The position numbers and the translations under genes are program-made. Below the pieces are notes generated by a model. The model was not told the DNA's origin. It searched no databases and saw only the letters and a program-made list of their open reading frames with translations. Shown in pieces: positions 42,962 to 51,049 of a stretch of DNA of 64,000 nucleotides (position 1 is the stretch's first letter; every line of letters starts with the position of its first letter). Source of the DNA: an uncultured Pseudomonas sp. (lineage in GTDB: Bacteria; Pseudomonadota; Gammaproteobacteria; Pseudomonadales; Pseudomonadaceae); the NCBI RefSeq assembly GCF_943846705.1, contig NZ_OX044366.1, positions 1,302,001 to 1,366,000 of the forward strand, given 5' to 3'.

Positions 42962-43693
42962 TTAGAAATCCTTACTGATGCCGGCCACCACAGCTGCGCC
43001 GCAGATATCGTCGAAACCCAGATAGTTCAGGCACTCAGCTTTGGACATATCGCTGTCGACATAGCTCAAGCTCCAGTTAAGGCCCATCAGGTCGCGATCC
43101 AGCTTGACCTCCCATTCGTTGTAATTGGAGCGGCTGCTGCCACTATTGCTAACCAGCACGGGATCCTTGTAGTCCACCTTGCCATAGCGCAGGTTAAGCC
43201 CCACGTCGGCTGGCAGAGTTGTGGCGTAGCCCAGATAGCTCCACAGGTAGCTCTGGTTGTCGGTGAAATCGTCGGCATACTGCAGGCCCAGGCTGACCCC
43301 GTAGGCACTCAAAATACCGTAGGTCTCGGCGAAGTTGAAATTGCTCTGGCGTGGGTAGCTGTAGTGCACATAACCCATGTCCAGGCTGACATCGGCGCTC
43401 ATTTGCCAGTAGTAGCCGGCGTAATAATCGACTTCCTGACGGGCTTTGTAGTCGAAGCCAAAATCGACATTGGAAGTCCAAGCACCCAGGTACAGACCAT
43501 TGCTGTGGGCCAGGGTGGCCGACGCCTGCAAGGCTGGGTCGCCGAGGGTTTGTGATTGGCCACGCGAGCGGTAGTCGCTCAGCGCGGTGACATTCAGGCT
43601 GAGGTCCAACTGGTCGTTGAGTTCGACGGCCACTGCCGGGCTCAGTGGGCTGAGGAGCAGGCTGATCAGGGCGAATTGACGGATAGGTGGCAA
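42962..43693 (-). CDS. TorF-family putative porin
   Basis: 243 residues. A signal peptide (cleavage near 22-23, SPAVAVE) is followed by repeated amphipathic strands rich in Y, W and S (LSLNVTALSDYRSRGQSQT, LGAWTSNVDFGFDYKARQEVDYYAGYYWQ). This is the TIGR02001/TorF type of small outer-membrane beta-barrel. It ends with the aromatic C-terminus ISKDF expected of a barrel. Together with the next genes it fits a polyamine-uptake group, though that is by position only. Confidence 0.88.
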   Translation of the reverse strand: MPPIRQFALISLLLSPLSPAVAVELNDQLDLSLNVTALSDYRSRGQSQTLGDPALQASATLAHSNGLYLGAWTSNVDFGFDYKARQEVDYYAGYYWQMSADVSLDMGYVHYSYPRQSNFNFAETYGILSAYGVSLGLQYADDFTDNQSYLWSYLGYATTLPADVGLNLRYGKVDYKDPVLVSNSGSSRSNYNEWEVKLDRDLMGLNWSLSYVDSDMSKAECLNYLGFDDICGAAVVAGISKDF

Positions 43694-43814
43694 GAGTTGA
43701 ATTCCTTTTATTGTTTTTCAGGCACAGCTCAGCGCGCGCCAGCCCTATGGGCTGGTGGCGTGAGTGCGGTGGTACGGAGGGGGCGGAGTTGGCCCGCCCA
43801 AGGTTAGCGGCGGA

Positions 43815-44927
43815 TCAGGTGCCGGACTTGATGGTGTTCCAGGCGCGGGTGCGGATGCGTTCGATCTTCTGCGGCAGCGGTTGCAGCACGTAGAGGGTCT
43901 TTTGCGCTTCGGCGGTTGGGGTGAGGCCGGGGTTGTCGCGAATCTCCGGGCCTACCAGCGGCATGCCTGCCTTATTCGGGTTGGGGTAGCCGAGGAAGTC
44001 ACTGATTGGCGCGACGACTTTTGGGTCGAGCAAGTTGTTGAGGAACTCGTGGGCTTCAGTGACGTTCTGTGCGCTTTTCGGAATGGCGAAGGAGTCAAAC
44101 CACAGTGGCGCGCCTTCCTTCGGCAAGCGCCAATCGACCACTACACCGTTGCCCGCTTCTTTGGCGCGGTTAGCGAATTGGTAGAAGCTGCCGGAGTAAC
44201 CGATGGCCACGCAGATGTTGCCGTTGGCGATATCGGTCATGTATTTGGCCGAGTGGAAGTAGGCGACGTGGGGGCGAACTTTCAGCATTAGCTCGGTGGC
44301 TTTCTTGTAGTCATCCGGCTTGGTGCTGTTGGGGTCAAGGCCCAGGTAGTGCAGGGCTATTGGCAGGATGTCGCCGGGTGAGTCGAGCATGGCCACGCCG
44401 CACTGCTTGAGCTTGCTGAGGTTCTCTTCTTTGAAGATCAGGTCCCAGCTGTCCACCGGGGCATCGGCGCCGAGTACGTCTTTGACCTTGTCCGGGTTGA
44501 AACCGATCAACACGGTGCCGTACATATAAGGCACGGCGTACTGGTTGCCGGGGTCGTTGGCGGTCATCAGTTGCAGCAGGCCGGGGTCGAGGTTTTTCCA
44601 GTTGGGCAGCTGGGCTTTATCCAGCTTCTGGAACACCCCGGCTTTGATTTCGTTGTCGAGGAAGGTGTTGGTCGGCACCACCAGGTCGTACCCCGAGTTG
44701 CCGGTGAGCAGCTTGGCTTCCAGGCCTTCGTTGGTGTCGAACACGTCCCAGGTCAGCTTGATCCCGGTGTCGGCGGCAAAGTCCTTGGGCACCGAGGGCA
44801 GCATATAGTCGGCCCAGTTGTACACGCGCAGTTCGCGTTGCGGCTCGGCTGTTGCGGCTTGTGCAGCACAGGTGAATAAAGTGGCGCTGCAGATGGCGCC
44901 GGCGAGCAGGTGTTTAATTGTTTTCAT
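43815..44927 (-). CDS. Polyamine ABC transporter substrate-binding protein (PotF/SpuD-like)
   Basis: 370 residues from the ATG at 44925-44927. A signal peptide (MKTIKHLLAGAICSATLFTCAAQA) precedes a bacterial type-2 periplasmic-binding fold with ELRVYNWADYMLPSVPKDF, the polyamine family start, and NTFLDNEIKAGVF. It binds putrescine, spermidine or an acetylated form. No permease or ATPase gene is in the window, so it is an orphan here. It is next to an acetylpolyamine-type amidohydrolase and an AraC regulator, all on the same strand. Confidence 0.92.
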   Translation of the reverse strand: MKTIKHLLAGAICSATLFTCAAQAATAEPQRELRVYNWADYMLPSVPKDFAADTGIKLTWDVFDTNEGLEAKLLTGNSGYDLVVPTNTFLDNEIKAGVFQKLDKAQLPNWKNLDPGLLQLMTANDPGNQYAVPYMYGTVLIGFNPDKVKDVLGADAPVDSWDLIFKEENLSKLKQCGVAMLDSPGDILPIALHYLGLDPNSTKPDDYKKATELMLKVRPHVAYFHSAKYMTDIANGNICVAIGYSGSFYQFANRAKEAGNGVVVDWRLPKEGAPLWFDSFAIPKSAQNVTEAHEFLNNLLDPKVVAPISDFLGYPNPNKAGMPLVGPEIRDNPGLTPTAEAQKTLYVLQPLPQKIERIRTRAWNTIKSGT

Positions 44928-44958
44928 AATGATCACCTCTGGTTGTTTGGGGGAGGGC

Positions 44959-45987
44959 TTAAGCGCCCTCGAAGCCTTCCAGAACATTCACGGCATTCAC
45001 GCCGATGGCCTCAACGGCGTAGCCGCCTTCCATGACGAACAGCGTCGGTTTACCCAGGGCGGCAATGCGCCGGCCGATGGCCAGGTAATCCGGGCTGTCG
45101 AGTTTGAACTGGGAAATCGGGTCGTCCTTGAAGGTGTCCACACCCAGTGAGACGACGATAACCTCGGCGTCGTATTCACTGATGCGCTGGCAGGCTTGAT
45201 CCAGCGCTGCGCTCCACACCTCCCAGGGACTGCCCATGGGCAGTGGATAGTTGAAGTTATAGCCCTCACCAGCCCCTTCACCGCGCTCATCGCTGTAGCC
45301 GAGGAAGAACGGAAACTCTTCAGCAGGATCACCGTGAATCGAGGTGAACAGCACATCGCTGCGCGAATAGAAAATGTCCTGCGTGCCGTTGCCGTGGTGG
45401 TAGTCGACATCGAGAATGGCCACGCGTTGTTTGCCCTGATCAAGAAAGGCCTGGGCGGCAATGGCGGCGTTATTCAGGTAGCAGTAGCCGCCCATCAACT
45501 CGCCGGCGGCGTGATGGCCGGGCGGACGGCACAGGGCAAACGCACTGTACGCACCGTTGGCAATTTCCTGTTGTGCGCTGAGCGCTACTTGCGCGGCGCT
45601 GTACGCGGCTTGCCAGGTGCCGGCGGTGATCGGCGCGCCGCCGTCAAAGCTGTAATAGCCCAGCTGGCCGTGCAGGTCGGTGGGGATCACCGGCCGCAGG
45701 GTACGCGCCGGCCAGGTGAAGGGCAGCAGATCGCCATTGCCGTTCTGTGCTTGCCAGCGATCCCAGGCGCCCTTGAAGAAGTCCAGGTAAGCGGCGCTAT
45801 GAATGCGTTCGATAGGTGCGCGGCCGAAGTCTTTTGGTGCGTGGATTTCGCCCAGCTGGCGATTCTTGACCCGTTGCAGGATGTGGTCGGCGCGTTGCGG
45901 CTTTTCGAAGCAAGGCATCAACTGGCCGTCGATTAGCTCGCAGCTGCCGTGGTGCAGGTGATGGTCGTCGCTGTAAAAGGTCAGCAT
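44959..45987 (-). CDS. Histone-deacetylase-family amidohydrolase, acetylpolyamine type
   Basis: 342 residues from the ATG at 45985-45987. Zinc-hydrolase motifs: CRPPGHHA (active-site histidines), ILDVDYHHGNGTQDIFY (zinc-binding D-x-H), SLGVDTFKDDP and FVMEGGYAVEAIG. The start LTFYSDDHHLHHGSCELIDGQ matches the acetylpolyamine amidohydrolases of P. aeruginosa (the PA0321 and PA1409 group) as I recall them. It should remove acetyl groups from acetylputrescine or acetylcadaverine. The PotF-like gene follows after 31 bases, supporting polyamine use. Confidence 0.9.
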   Translation of the reverse strand: MLTFYSDDHHLHHGSCELIDGQLMPCFEKPQRADHILQRVKNRQLGEIHAPKDFGRAPIERIHSAAYLDFFKGAWDRWQAQNGNGDLLPFTWPARTLRPVIPTDLHGQLGYYSFDGGAPITAGTWQAAYSAAQVALSAQQEIANGAYSAFALCRPPGHHAAGELMGGYCYLNNAAIAAQAFLDQGKQRVAILDVDYHHGNGTQDIFYSRSDVLFTSIHGDPAEEFPFFLGYSDERGEGAGEGYNFNYPLPMGSPWEVWSAALDQACQRISEYDAEVIVVSLGVDTFKDDPISQFKLDSPDYLAIGRRIAALGKPTLFVMEGGYAVEAIGVNAVNVLEGFEGA

Positions 45988-46175
45988 GCAGGTGGCTCCC
46001 AGGCTTGTTGTTCTTGTCCCCATTGTTCGCAGTTAATGGGTTGCGATTGAACGCTGACAACGGCCAAAAGGGGATCAAAGTGGCCAAATTTTCCGGCCGG
46101 TGCAGTCTGTGGCGGCCGGGTTAGCGGCGAAACGATCTAACCCAGCCTGGATCGCCAAGCGCCGTTAATGATTGG

Positions 46176-47168
46176 CTAGGCACGGAAGCGGCTGGGCGCG
46201 ACGCCGCTCCAGCGCTGGAAGGCATGGCGGAAGCTGGCGGTTTCACTAAAGCCCAGGTGTTCGGCGATGCGGCAAATGGGCCAGTCTTCTTCGCCGAGCA
46301 GGGTCTTGGCCTGTTCAAAGCGCAGTTCGTCGAGCAGCTCTTGGTAGTGCGTGCCGAGCGCCTGCAAGTGCCGGCGCAGGGTGCGCGGCGAACAGTGCAT
46401 CTGTTGCGCCAGCTGTTCCAGGCCGGGAGGTGCGCTGAGCTGCTCGCTGAGCAGTTGGCGAATACGCCCCAGCCAGGCTTGGCGGGTGGCGAACTCGGTG
46501 TTTTGTTTGCGGCACCGGCTGAGCATTTCGCGATGGGTCACCGCATCGGCTAGCGGTAAAGCTTGTGCGAGCCAGTTGGCGGGGAAGGCGAAGGCGTTGC
46601 GCTCGGCATTGAACTGCAGTGGGCAGGCAAAGCTGTTGGCGTAGTGCGCGCTGTAATCAGGCTCGTGATGGCGGAACTGCGCAGCGCTCAACGGCAGCGC
46701 TTGGCCGAGCAGGTCGTCACACATCAGCTTGAGTGACGCCAGGCACATTTCCAGGTTGAACACCTCCAGCTCCGGGCGGTGCTGGTAATCACTGGCGCAG
46801 ACCCACGCCAGTTCGCCTTCAATCAGCAAATCCAGCTTGAAGTAGGTGCCGAGTAACGCCGGGTACTGCAGCATCAGCTGCCAAGCGTCACCAAAGGTGG
46901 CGCTTGATAGGGCGGCGTAACCGACCATGCCATACGCCGACACATGCATGCGCCGGCCCAATTCCAGGCCGAGGTCGCTACGTTCATTCAGGGCGTTGGC
47001 GCATACCTGTAGTTCTTGAGTGCGGGTGATGCGCGTATCGGCGCAGGCTAGATCGGCCGCAGTAATGCCGCTGCCGGCCATGAGTTGCTCGGTCAGCTCA
47101 GGTTGCTGGACAAATATTTCGAGAATTTGTGAGACCACATGCAGGGTGGTCAGGTGGGCATGCAACAT
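46176..47168 (-). CDS. AraC-family transcriptional regulator
   Basis: 330 residues with a large N-terminal arabinose-binding-like domain (about 1-220, ARAC_binding_2 type) and a C-terminal double helix-turn-helix (about 235-330): LEQLAQQMHCSPRTLRRHLQALGTHYQELLDELRF and ICRIAEHLGFSETASFRHAFQRWSG. It lies upstream of the amidohydrolase on the same strand, 188 bases apart, and may control the polyamine genes. A GGGTTA/TAACCC hairpin at 46118-46143 follows its stop. Confidence 0.9.
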   Translation of the reverse strand: MLHAHLTTLHVVSQILEIFVQQPELTEQLMAGSGITAADLACADTRITRTQELQVCANALNERSDLGLELGRRMHVSAYGMVGYAALSSATFGDAWQLMLQYPALLGTYFKLDLLIEGELAWVCASDYQHRPELEVFNLEMCLASLKLMCDDLLGQALPLSAAQFRHHEPDYSAHYANSFACPLQFNAERNAFAFPANWLAQALPLADAVTHREMLSRCRKQNTEFATRQAWLGRIRQLLSEQLSAPPGLEQLAQQMHCSPRTLRRHLQALGTHYQELLDELRFEQAKTLLGEEDWPICRIAEHLGFSETASFRHAFQRWSGVAPSRFRA

Positions 47169-47453
47169 CAGGTCGACCGCAACTGCTTAGAGTGCTCTGA
47201 GCAAGGCAAGAACTATGCCGTTGGCGGCTTTCGCGCCATCGAAGCTATACGTAAGGTGGCCCGTCGAGCGGTTGCGCGCCGCTAGGCCGGCTAAGTCTGA
47301 TCTTGGCCGAAACGACCAAGGTGATTACCCAGCATGCTGGCCGAGGCCCTGTTGGAGTAGGCCTCGACAAACGGCGCTCCGGGGTGCCCGCCTGCGCAGG
47401 CTTTACGGTATACTGCGCGGCCTTTGGCCGGTCGCACCGGTCGGAATTCGCAC
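47169..47453. promoter_or_regulatory. AraC/purE divergent intergenic region
   Basis: No gene is recognised in the 362 bases between the AraC start and purE. A 7-bp hairpin CGAGGCC/GGCCTCG spans 47342-47366. A possible -10 box TATACT is at 47409-47414, without a good -35 at the usual distance, so the purE start point would be near 47420. A short hairpin CCGGT-cgc-ACCGG at 47428-47440 lies at the start of that leader. Confidence 0.4.
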
Positions 47454-47494
47454 ACAAGCCACGCCGGTTTTCCCGCGTGGCTTGTTGGTTTTTG
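47454..47494 (+). terminator. Terminator-like hairpin in the purE leader (possible attenuator)
   Basis: ACAAGCCACGC (47454-47464) pairs with GCGTGGCTTGT (47475-47485), an 11-bp perfect stem with a ten-base loop, followed by TGGTTTTTG. It lies 37 bases before the purE ATG and after the probable promoter, on the purE strand. It is not behind any plus-strand gene, so its natural role is premature termination of the purEK transcript. Confidence 0.7.
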
Positions 47495-47530
47495 TCGCGC
47501 CAGCAGGCGCAATTGAGAAGAGGCACGACG

Positions 47531-48022
47531 ATGAGCGCACTGGTTGGCGTGATCATGGGCTCCAAGTCCGATTGGTCCACCCTTAGCCACACCGCCGATA
47601 TGCTGGACAAGCTGGGCATTCCGTACGAAGTGAAGGTGGTTTCCGCCCACCGCACCCCGGACCTGCTGTTCCAGTATGCCGAGCAGGCTGACGAGCGTGG
47701 CATTCAGGTGATCATCGCCGGTGCCGGCGGCGCGGCGCACCTGCCGGGCATGTGTGCGGCCAAGACCCACCTGCCAGTACTTGGTGTACCGGTGCAGTCA
47801 GCCGTGCTTTCGGGCGTCGATTCGCTGCTGTCGATCGTGCAGATGCCGGCCGGTATTCCGGTCGCTACTCTGGCCATCGGCAAAGCCGGCGCGGTCAACG
47901 CTGCGCTGCTCGCGGCGAGCATCATCGGTCACCAGCACCCGCAGTTTCACGCGGCGCTTAAGCAGTTCCGTCAGGAACAGACCGAAACCGTGCTGGACAA
48001 CCCGGACCCGCGTGAGGCCTAA
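47531..48022 (+). CDS. purE: N5-carboxyaminoimidazole ribonucleotide mutase
   Basis: 163 residues from the ATG at 47531, with AGAAGAGGC upstream. Class I PurE signatures: VIMGSKSDW, VVSAHRTPD and IAGAGGAAHLPGMCA. It moves the carboxyl group of N5-CAIR to make CAIR in purine synthesis. It is coupled to purK after a three-base gap. The leader carries a terminator-like hairpin that may control both genes. Confidence 0.96.
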   Translation: MSALVGVIMGSKSDWSTLSHTADMLDKLGIPYEVKVVSAHRTPDLLFQYAEQADERGIQVIIAGAGGAAHLPGMCAAKTHLPVLGVPVQSAVLSGVDSLLSIVQMPAGIPVATLAIGKAGAVNAALLAASIIGHQHPQFHAALKQFRQEQTETVLDNPDPREA

Positions 48023-48025
48023 CCC

Positions 48026-49111
48026 ATGAAAATCGGCGTAATCGGTGGCGGCCAACTGGGTCGCATGTTGGCCCTGGCAGGCACTCCGCTGGGGATGAAT
48101 TTCGCCTTTCTCGACCCTGCGCCAGATGCCTGTGCGCAAGCGTTGGGTGAACACATCCGCGCCGATTATGGCGATCAGGATCACTTGCGTCAGCTGGCTG
48201 ACGAAGTCGACTTGGTGACCTTTGAATTCGAGAGCGTACCGGCCGAGACCGTGGCCTTCCTCTCGCAGTTCGTGCCGGTTTACCCGAGCGCCGAAGCCCT
48301 GCGTATCGCCCGTGATCGCTGGTTTGAAAAGTCGATGTTCAAGGACCTCGGCATCCCCACCCCGGATTTCGCCGATATCCAGTCGCAGGCCGACCTGGAT
48401 GCCGCTGTGGCGGCAATTGGTCTACCCGCAGTGATGAAGACCCGTACCCTGGGTTACGACGGCAAGGGCCAGAAGGTCATGCGTGCGCCGGCCGATGTTG
48501 TCGGCGCTTTCGCTGAGCTGGGCAGCGTGCCCTGCATCCTTGAAGGCTTCGTGCCCTTCACTGGCGAGGTATCGCTGGTCGCGGTGCGCGCCCGTGATGG
48601 CGAAACGCGCTTCTACCCGTTGGTGCACAACCGCCACGACGGCGGTGTGCTGGCGCTGTCCATTGCCAGCAGCGATCATCCGTTGCAGGCGTTGGCCGAA
48701 GACTACGTCAGCCGCGTGCTGAGCAAGCTCGACTACGTCGGCGTGCTGGCGTTTGAGTTCTTCGAGGTCGACGGCGGCCTGAAAGCCAACGAAATCGCCC
48801 CGCGCGTGCACAACTCCGGGCACTGGACCATCGAAGGTGCCGAGTGCAGCCAGTTCGAGAACCACCTGCGCGCCGTTGCCGGCCTGCCGCTGGGCTCGAC
48901 GGCGAAGATCGGCGAGAGCGCCATGCTCAACTTCCTCGGTGTGGTACCGCCGGTGGAGCAGGTTATCGCCATCGACGACTGCCGCCTGCATCACTACGGC
49001 AAGGCCTTCAAGGTCGGGCGCAAGGTTGGCCACGCCACCCTGCGCTGCGCCGATCGCGCCACGCTGGACAAGCAGATTGCCGCCGTCGAAGCGCTGATCG
49101 CCAAGAGCTGA
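48026..49111 (+). CDS. purK: N5-carboxyaminoimidazole ribonucleotide synthase
   Basis: 361 residues. An ATP-grasp enzyme that makes N5-CAIR from AIR, bicarbonate and ATP. Seen: the start MKIGVIGGGQLGRMLALAG, VMKTRTLGYDGKGQ (ATP-binding loop), EGFVPFTGEVSLVAVR, EFFEVDGGLKANEIAPRVHNSGHWTIEG. It is the second gene of the purE-purK operon. Like pyruvate carboxylase, it consumes bicarbonate. Confidence 0.96.
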   Translation: MKIGVIGGGQLGRMLALAGTPLGMNFAFLDPAPDACAQALGEHIRADYGDQDHLRQLADEVDLVTFEFESVPAETVAFLSQFVPVYPSAEALRIARDRWFEKSMFKDLGIPTPDFADIQSQADLDAAVAAIGLPAVMKTRTLGYDGKGQKVMRAPADVVGAFAELGSVPCILEGFVPFTGEVSLVAVRARDGETRFYPLVHNRHDGGVLALSIASSDHPLQALAEDYVSRVLSKLDYVGVLAFEFFEVDGGLKANEIAPRVHNSGHWTIEGAECSQFENHLRAVAGLPLGSTAKIGESAMLNFLGVVPPVEQVIAIDDCRLHHYGKAFKVGRKVGHATLRCADRATLDKQIAAVEALIAKS

Positions 49112-49120
49112 GTACAGCCA

Positions 49121-49143
49121 GACGCCGCCCTGGTGGCGGCGTC
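49121..49143 (+). terminator. Hairpin after purK
   Basis: GACGCCGCC and GGCGGCGTC pair around a five-base loop, nine bases after the purK stop. No T-run follows, so termination may be weak or Rho-assisted. Confidence 0.55.
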
Positions 49144-49225
49144 AGATTGAACCTTGCCGCGCGAATACCATCTGATTGCCTAACGCCACTATGGCTGACC
49201 CGCAACTGACCTGGAGCAATTCGCC

Positions 49226-49471
49226 ATGAGCATTATCGGCATCATCTTTATCGGCCTGATCGTCGGCCTGATCGCCCGCTTCCTCAAACCCGGCAACGAC
49301 GGCATGGGCTGGATCATGACCATCCTGCTGGGTATCGGTGGTTCAATCGCCGCGACCTACGGTGGCCAGGCGCTGGGTATTTATAAGGTCGGCGAGTCTG
49401 CCGGCTTTATTGGCGCTGTAGTGGGGGCTGTGGTGTTGCTGATCATTTATGCCGCAGTGAAAAAGGACTGA
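49226..49471 (+). CDS. GlsB/YeaQ/YmgE-family small membrane protein
   Basis: 81 residues, nearly all hydrophobic and glycine-rich, with three membrane segments: IIGIIFIGLIVGLIARFL, GWIMTILLGIGGSIAATYGG and GFIGAVVGAVVLLIIYAAV. This is the transglycosylase-associated / YeaQ family, often stress-induced. The biochemical function is not known. A separate gene follows after 21 bases and may be co-transcribed. Confidence 0.92.
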   Translation: MSIIGIIFIGLIVGLIARFLKPGNDGMGWIMTILLGIGGSIAATYGGQALGIYKVGESAGFIGAVVGAVVLLIIYAAVKKD

Positions 49472-49492
49472 AGGTTCCTACCTGATCCATAG

Positions 49493-50038
49493 ATGAGCTT
49501 GCCGATGCGTTACTTGCTACTTCCGCTGTTGTTGTTGAGCCGCCTGGCCTGTGCCGAGCTGCCGGAAACCGACTGGCTTGAACTGATGCCGCCGCAAGAC
49601 CGGGCGGCATTGGAAGCCATGCCGGAAATCGACCATCAAGGCGCAGAACAAGACAGCGAGTTCTACAGCCCTGGCGGCCTCAAACAGCAGGCCAAGAACC
49701 TGCCAGCGGTGATGTACTCAACCAACACCGTTACCGCCCTGAATGGCAAAGCGCTGCGCCTGGGTGGCTACCCCGTGCCGCTGGAAACCGACAGCCAAGG
49801 CCGCAGCACCTTGTTTTTCCTGGTGCCCTACCCGGGCGCCTGCATCCACGTCCCACCGCCACCACCGAACCAGCTGGTACTGGTGCGCTACCCCCAAGGC
49901 ATCGAGCTGGAAGACATCTACGCGCCGCTGTGGGTCAGCGGCACACTGAAGATCGAGCAGGTCAACAACGAACTGGCGGATGCGGCCTATGCGATGCAGG
50001 CGGCAGAAGTGCGGACTGTGCAGGAAGAGGATTTGTAG
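49493..50038 (+). CDS. DUF3299-family secreted protein
   Basis: 181 residues, or 177 if started at the ATG at 49505. A signal peptide (YLLLPLLLLSRLACA) is followed by TDWLELMPPQDRAALEAM, GGYPVPLETD, TLFFLVPYPGACIHVPPPPPNQLV and WVSGTLKIEQ. The PGACIHVPPPPPNQ block marks DUF3299, a periplasmic family often linked to metal or lipoprotein ABC systems in other genomes. No such system is next to it here. The function is unknown. Confidence 0.88.
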   Translation: MSLPMRYLLLPLLLLSRLACAELPETDWLELMPPQDRAALEAMPEIDHQGAEQDSEFYSPGGLKQQAKNLPAVMYSTNTVTALNGKALRLGGYPVPLETDSQGRSTLFFLVPYPGACIHVPPPPPNQLVLVRYPQGIELEDIYAPLWVSGTLKIEQVNNELADAAYAMQAAEVRTVQEEDL

Positions 50039-50046
50039 ACCAGCCG

Positions 50047-50946
50047 CTATAGCGGCTGGCTGCTGATGGTGACGCTCAACTGACGCTGTTCACCCGCAGC
50101 CAATAGGCAGATATCGTCCATCACGTTGGCGTGCTCGATACACAGCATGCCCTGCCAGGCATCGGCGGTGAATTGTGAGAGGCGTTGGGCTTTGTCTATC
50201 CAGGGGTTCCACAGCACGGCCGACTTTGAGCCGCTGCTGTGCAGCTGGATGCGCCGCTGCCAGGCGCGATCAAGGATGCTCAGTTGCGCTGGAGTGTCCA
50301 GGTAGATGCGGTCGGTCTCGCCGCTGAAATCCAACGCGCCGTACTGTTGGCGAGTTTGCCAGTCTTCCAGGGTTTCGAGGTAACGACAGCCATGCAGGCC
50401 TTCGACGCTGACGTGGCGAATGTCGCTGACGGCAAAGTAGCTGTGCAGCGCCTGGCTGATTGCCAGTGGCGTATCGCCTAGGTTGTGGCTGTGCAATTCG
50501 ATATGCAGGCGCTCATCCAGGCGTATACGCAGATGCAGTTCGGCGGCATGTGGCCAGTCGGTTAGCGGCTGATTGCGCGTGTTGAAGGCAAAGTCCAGGC
50601 AGATGCCATGCTCTTGGCTGTCGATGTCCTGCAGTTGCCAATCCATGCTCCGTACCAGGCCATGGGCGGGGGCCGTGGCAGGTTGCGCGTGCATGTCTTG
50701 CACGGCCTGTGGATTGCGTTGCAGGTTACCGAACCACGGCCAGCACACCGGCACGCCGCCACGTACGCCTTGGCCGCGGCGGTAGGCGGCTTGCTCGCTC
50801 AGCCAGATCAGTGGGGGCTGATCATCCTCCTGGTAGCTGAGAATTTGCGCGCCCTGCTGGCTGATCAGCAGCTCGCTGGCCCCATAGCGCACGCGCCAGC
50901 AGGTCAGTTCGTCCAGTTCAAGGCGTTCAACATGGGATCTGGCCAT
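50047..50946 (-). CDS. D-hexose-6-phosphate mutarotase
   Basis: 299 residues, aldose-1-epimerase-like beta-sandwich of the YeaD type. Seen: GVRGGVPVCWPWFGN, ATAPAHGLVRSMDWQL, ALHSYFAVSDIRHVSVEGL (catalytic histidine region) and VLWNPWIDKAQRL. It interconverts alpha and beta glucose-6-phosphate. No zwf gene is adjacent; the copy here stands convergent to the DUF3299 gene. Confidence 0.9.
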   Translation of the reverse strand: MARSHVERLELDELTCWRVRYGASELLISQQGAQILSYQEDDQPPLIWLSEQAAYRRGQGVRGGVPVCWPWFGNLQRNPQAVQDMHAQPATAPAHGLVRSMDWQLQDIDSQEHGICLDFAFNTRNQPLTDWPHAAELHLRIRLDERLHIELHSHNLGDTPLAISQALHSYFAVSDIRHVSVEGLHGCRYLETLEDWQTRQQYGALDFSGETDRIYLDTPAQLSILDRAWQRRIQLHSSGSKSAVLWNPWIDKAQRLSQFTADAWQGMLCIEHANVMDDICLLAAGEQRQLSVTISSQPL

Positions 50947-51006
50947 CGGCGTACTCGTAGGTGCAGTTAAAGAAGGCTATTGGAGCTCAGCTTACCCGCA
51001 AAAAGC

Positions 51007-51033
51007 AAAACGCCCGTCAGCGACGGGCGTTTT
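51007..51033 (-). terminator. Terminator of the TRAP permease operon
   Basis: AAAACGCCCGTC-agc-GACGGGCGTTTT, a 12-bp stem, followed on the minus strand by GCTTTTTG. It lies 16 bases after the DctM stop. Confidence 0.9.
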
Positions 51034-51049
51034 GATGTGAGCGCAAACC

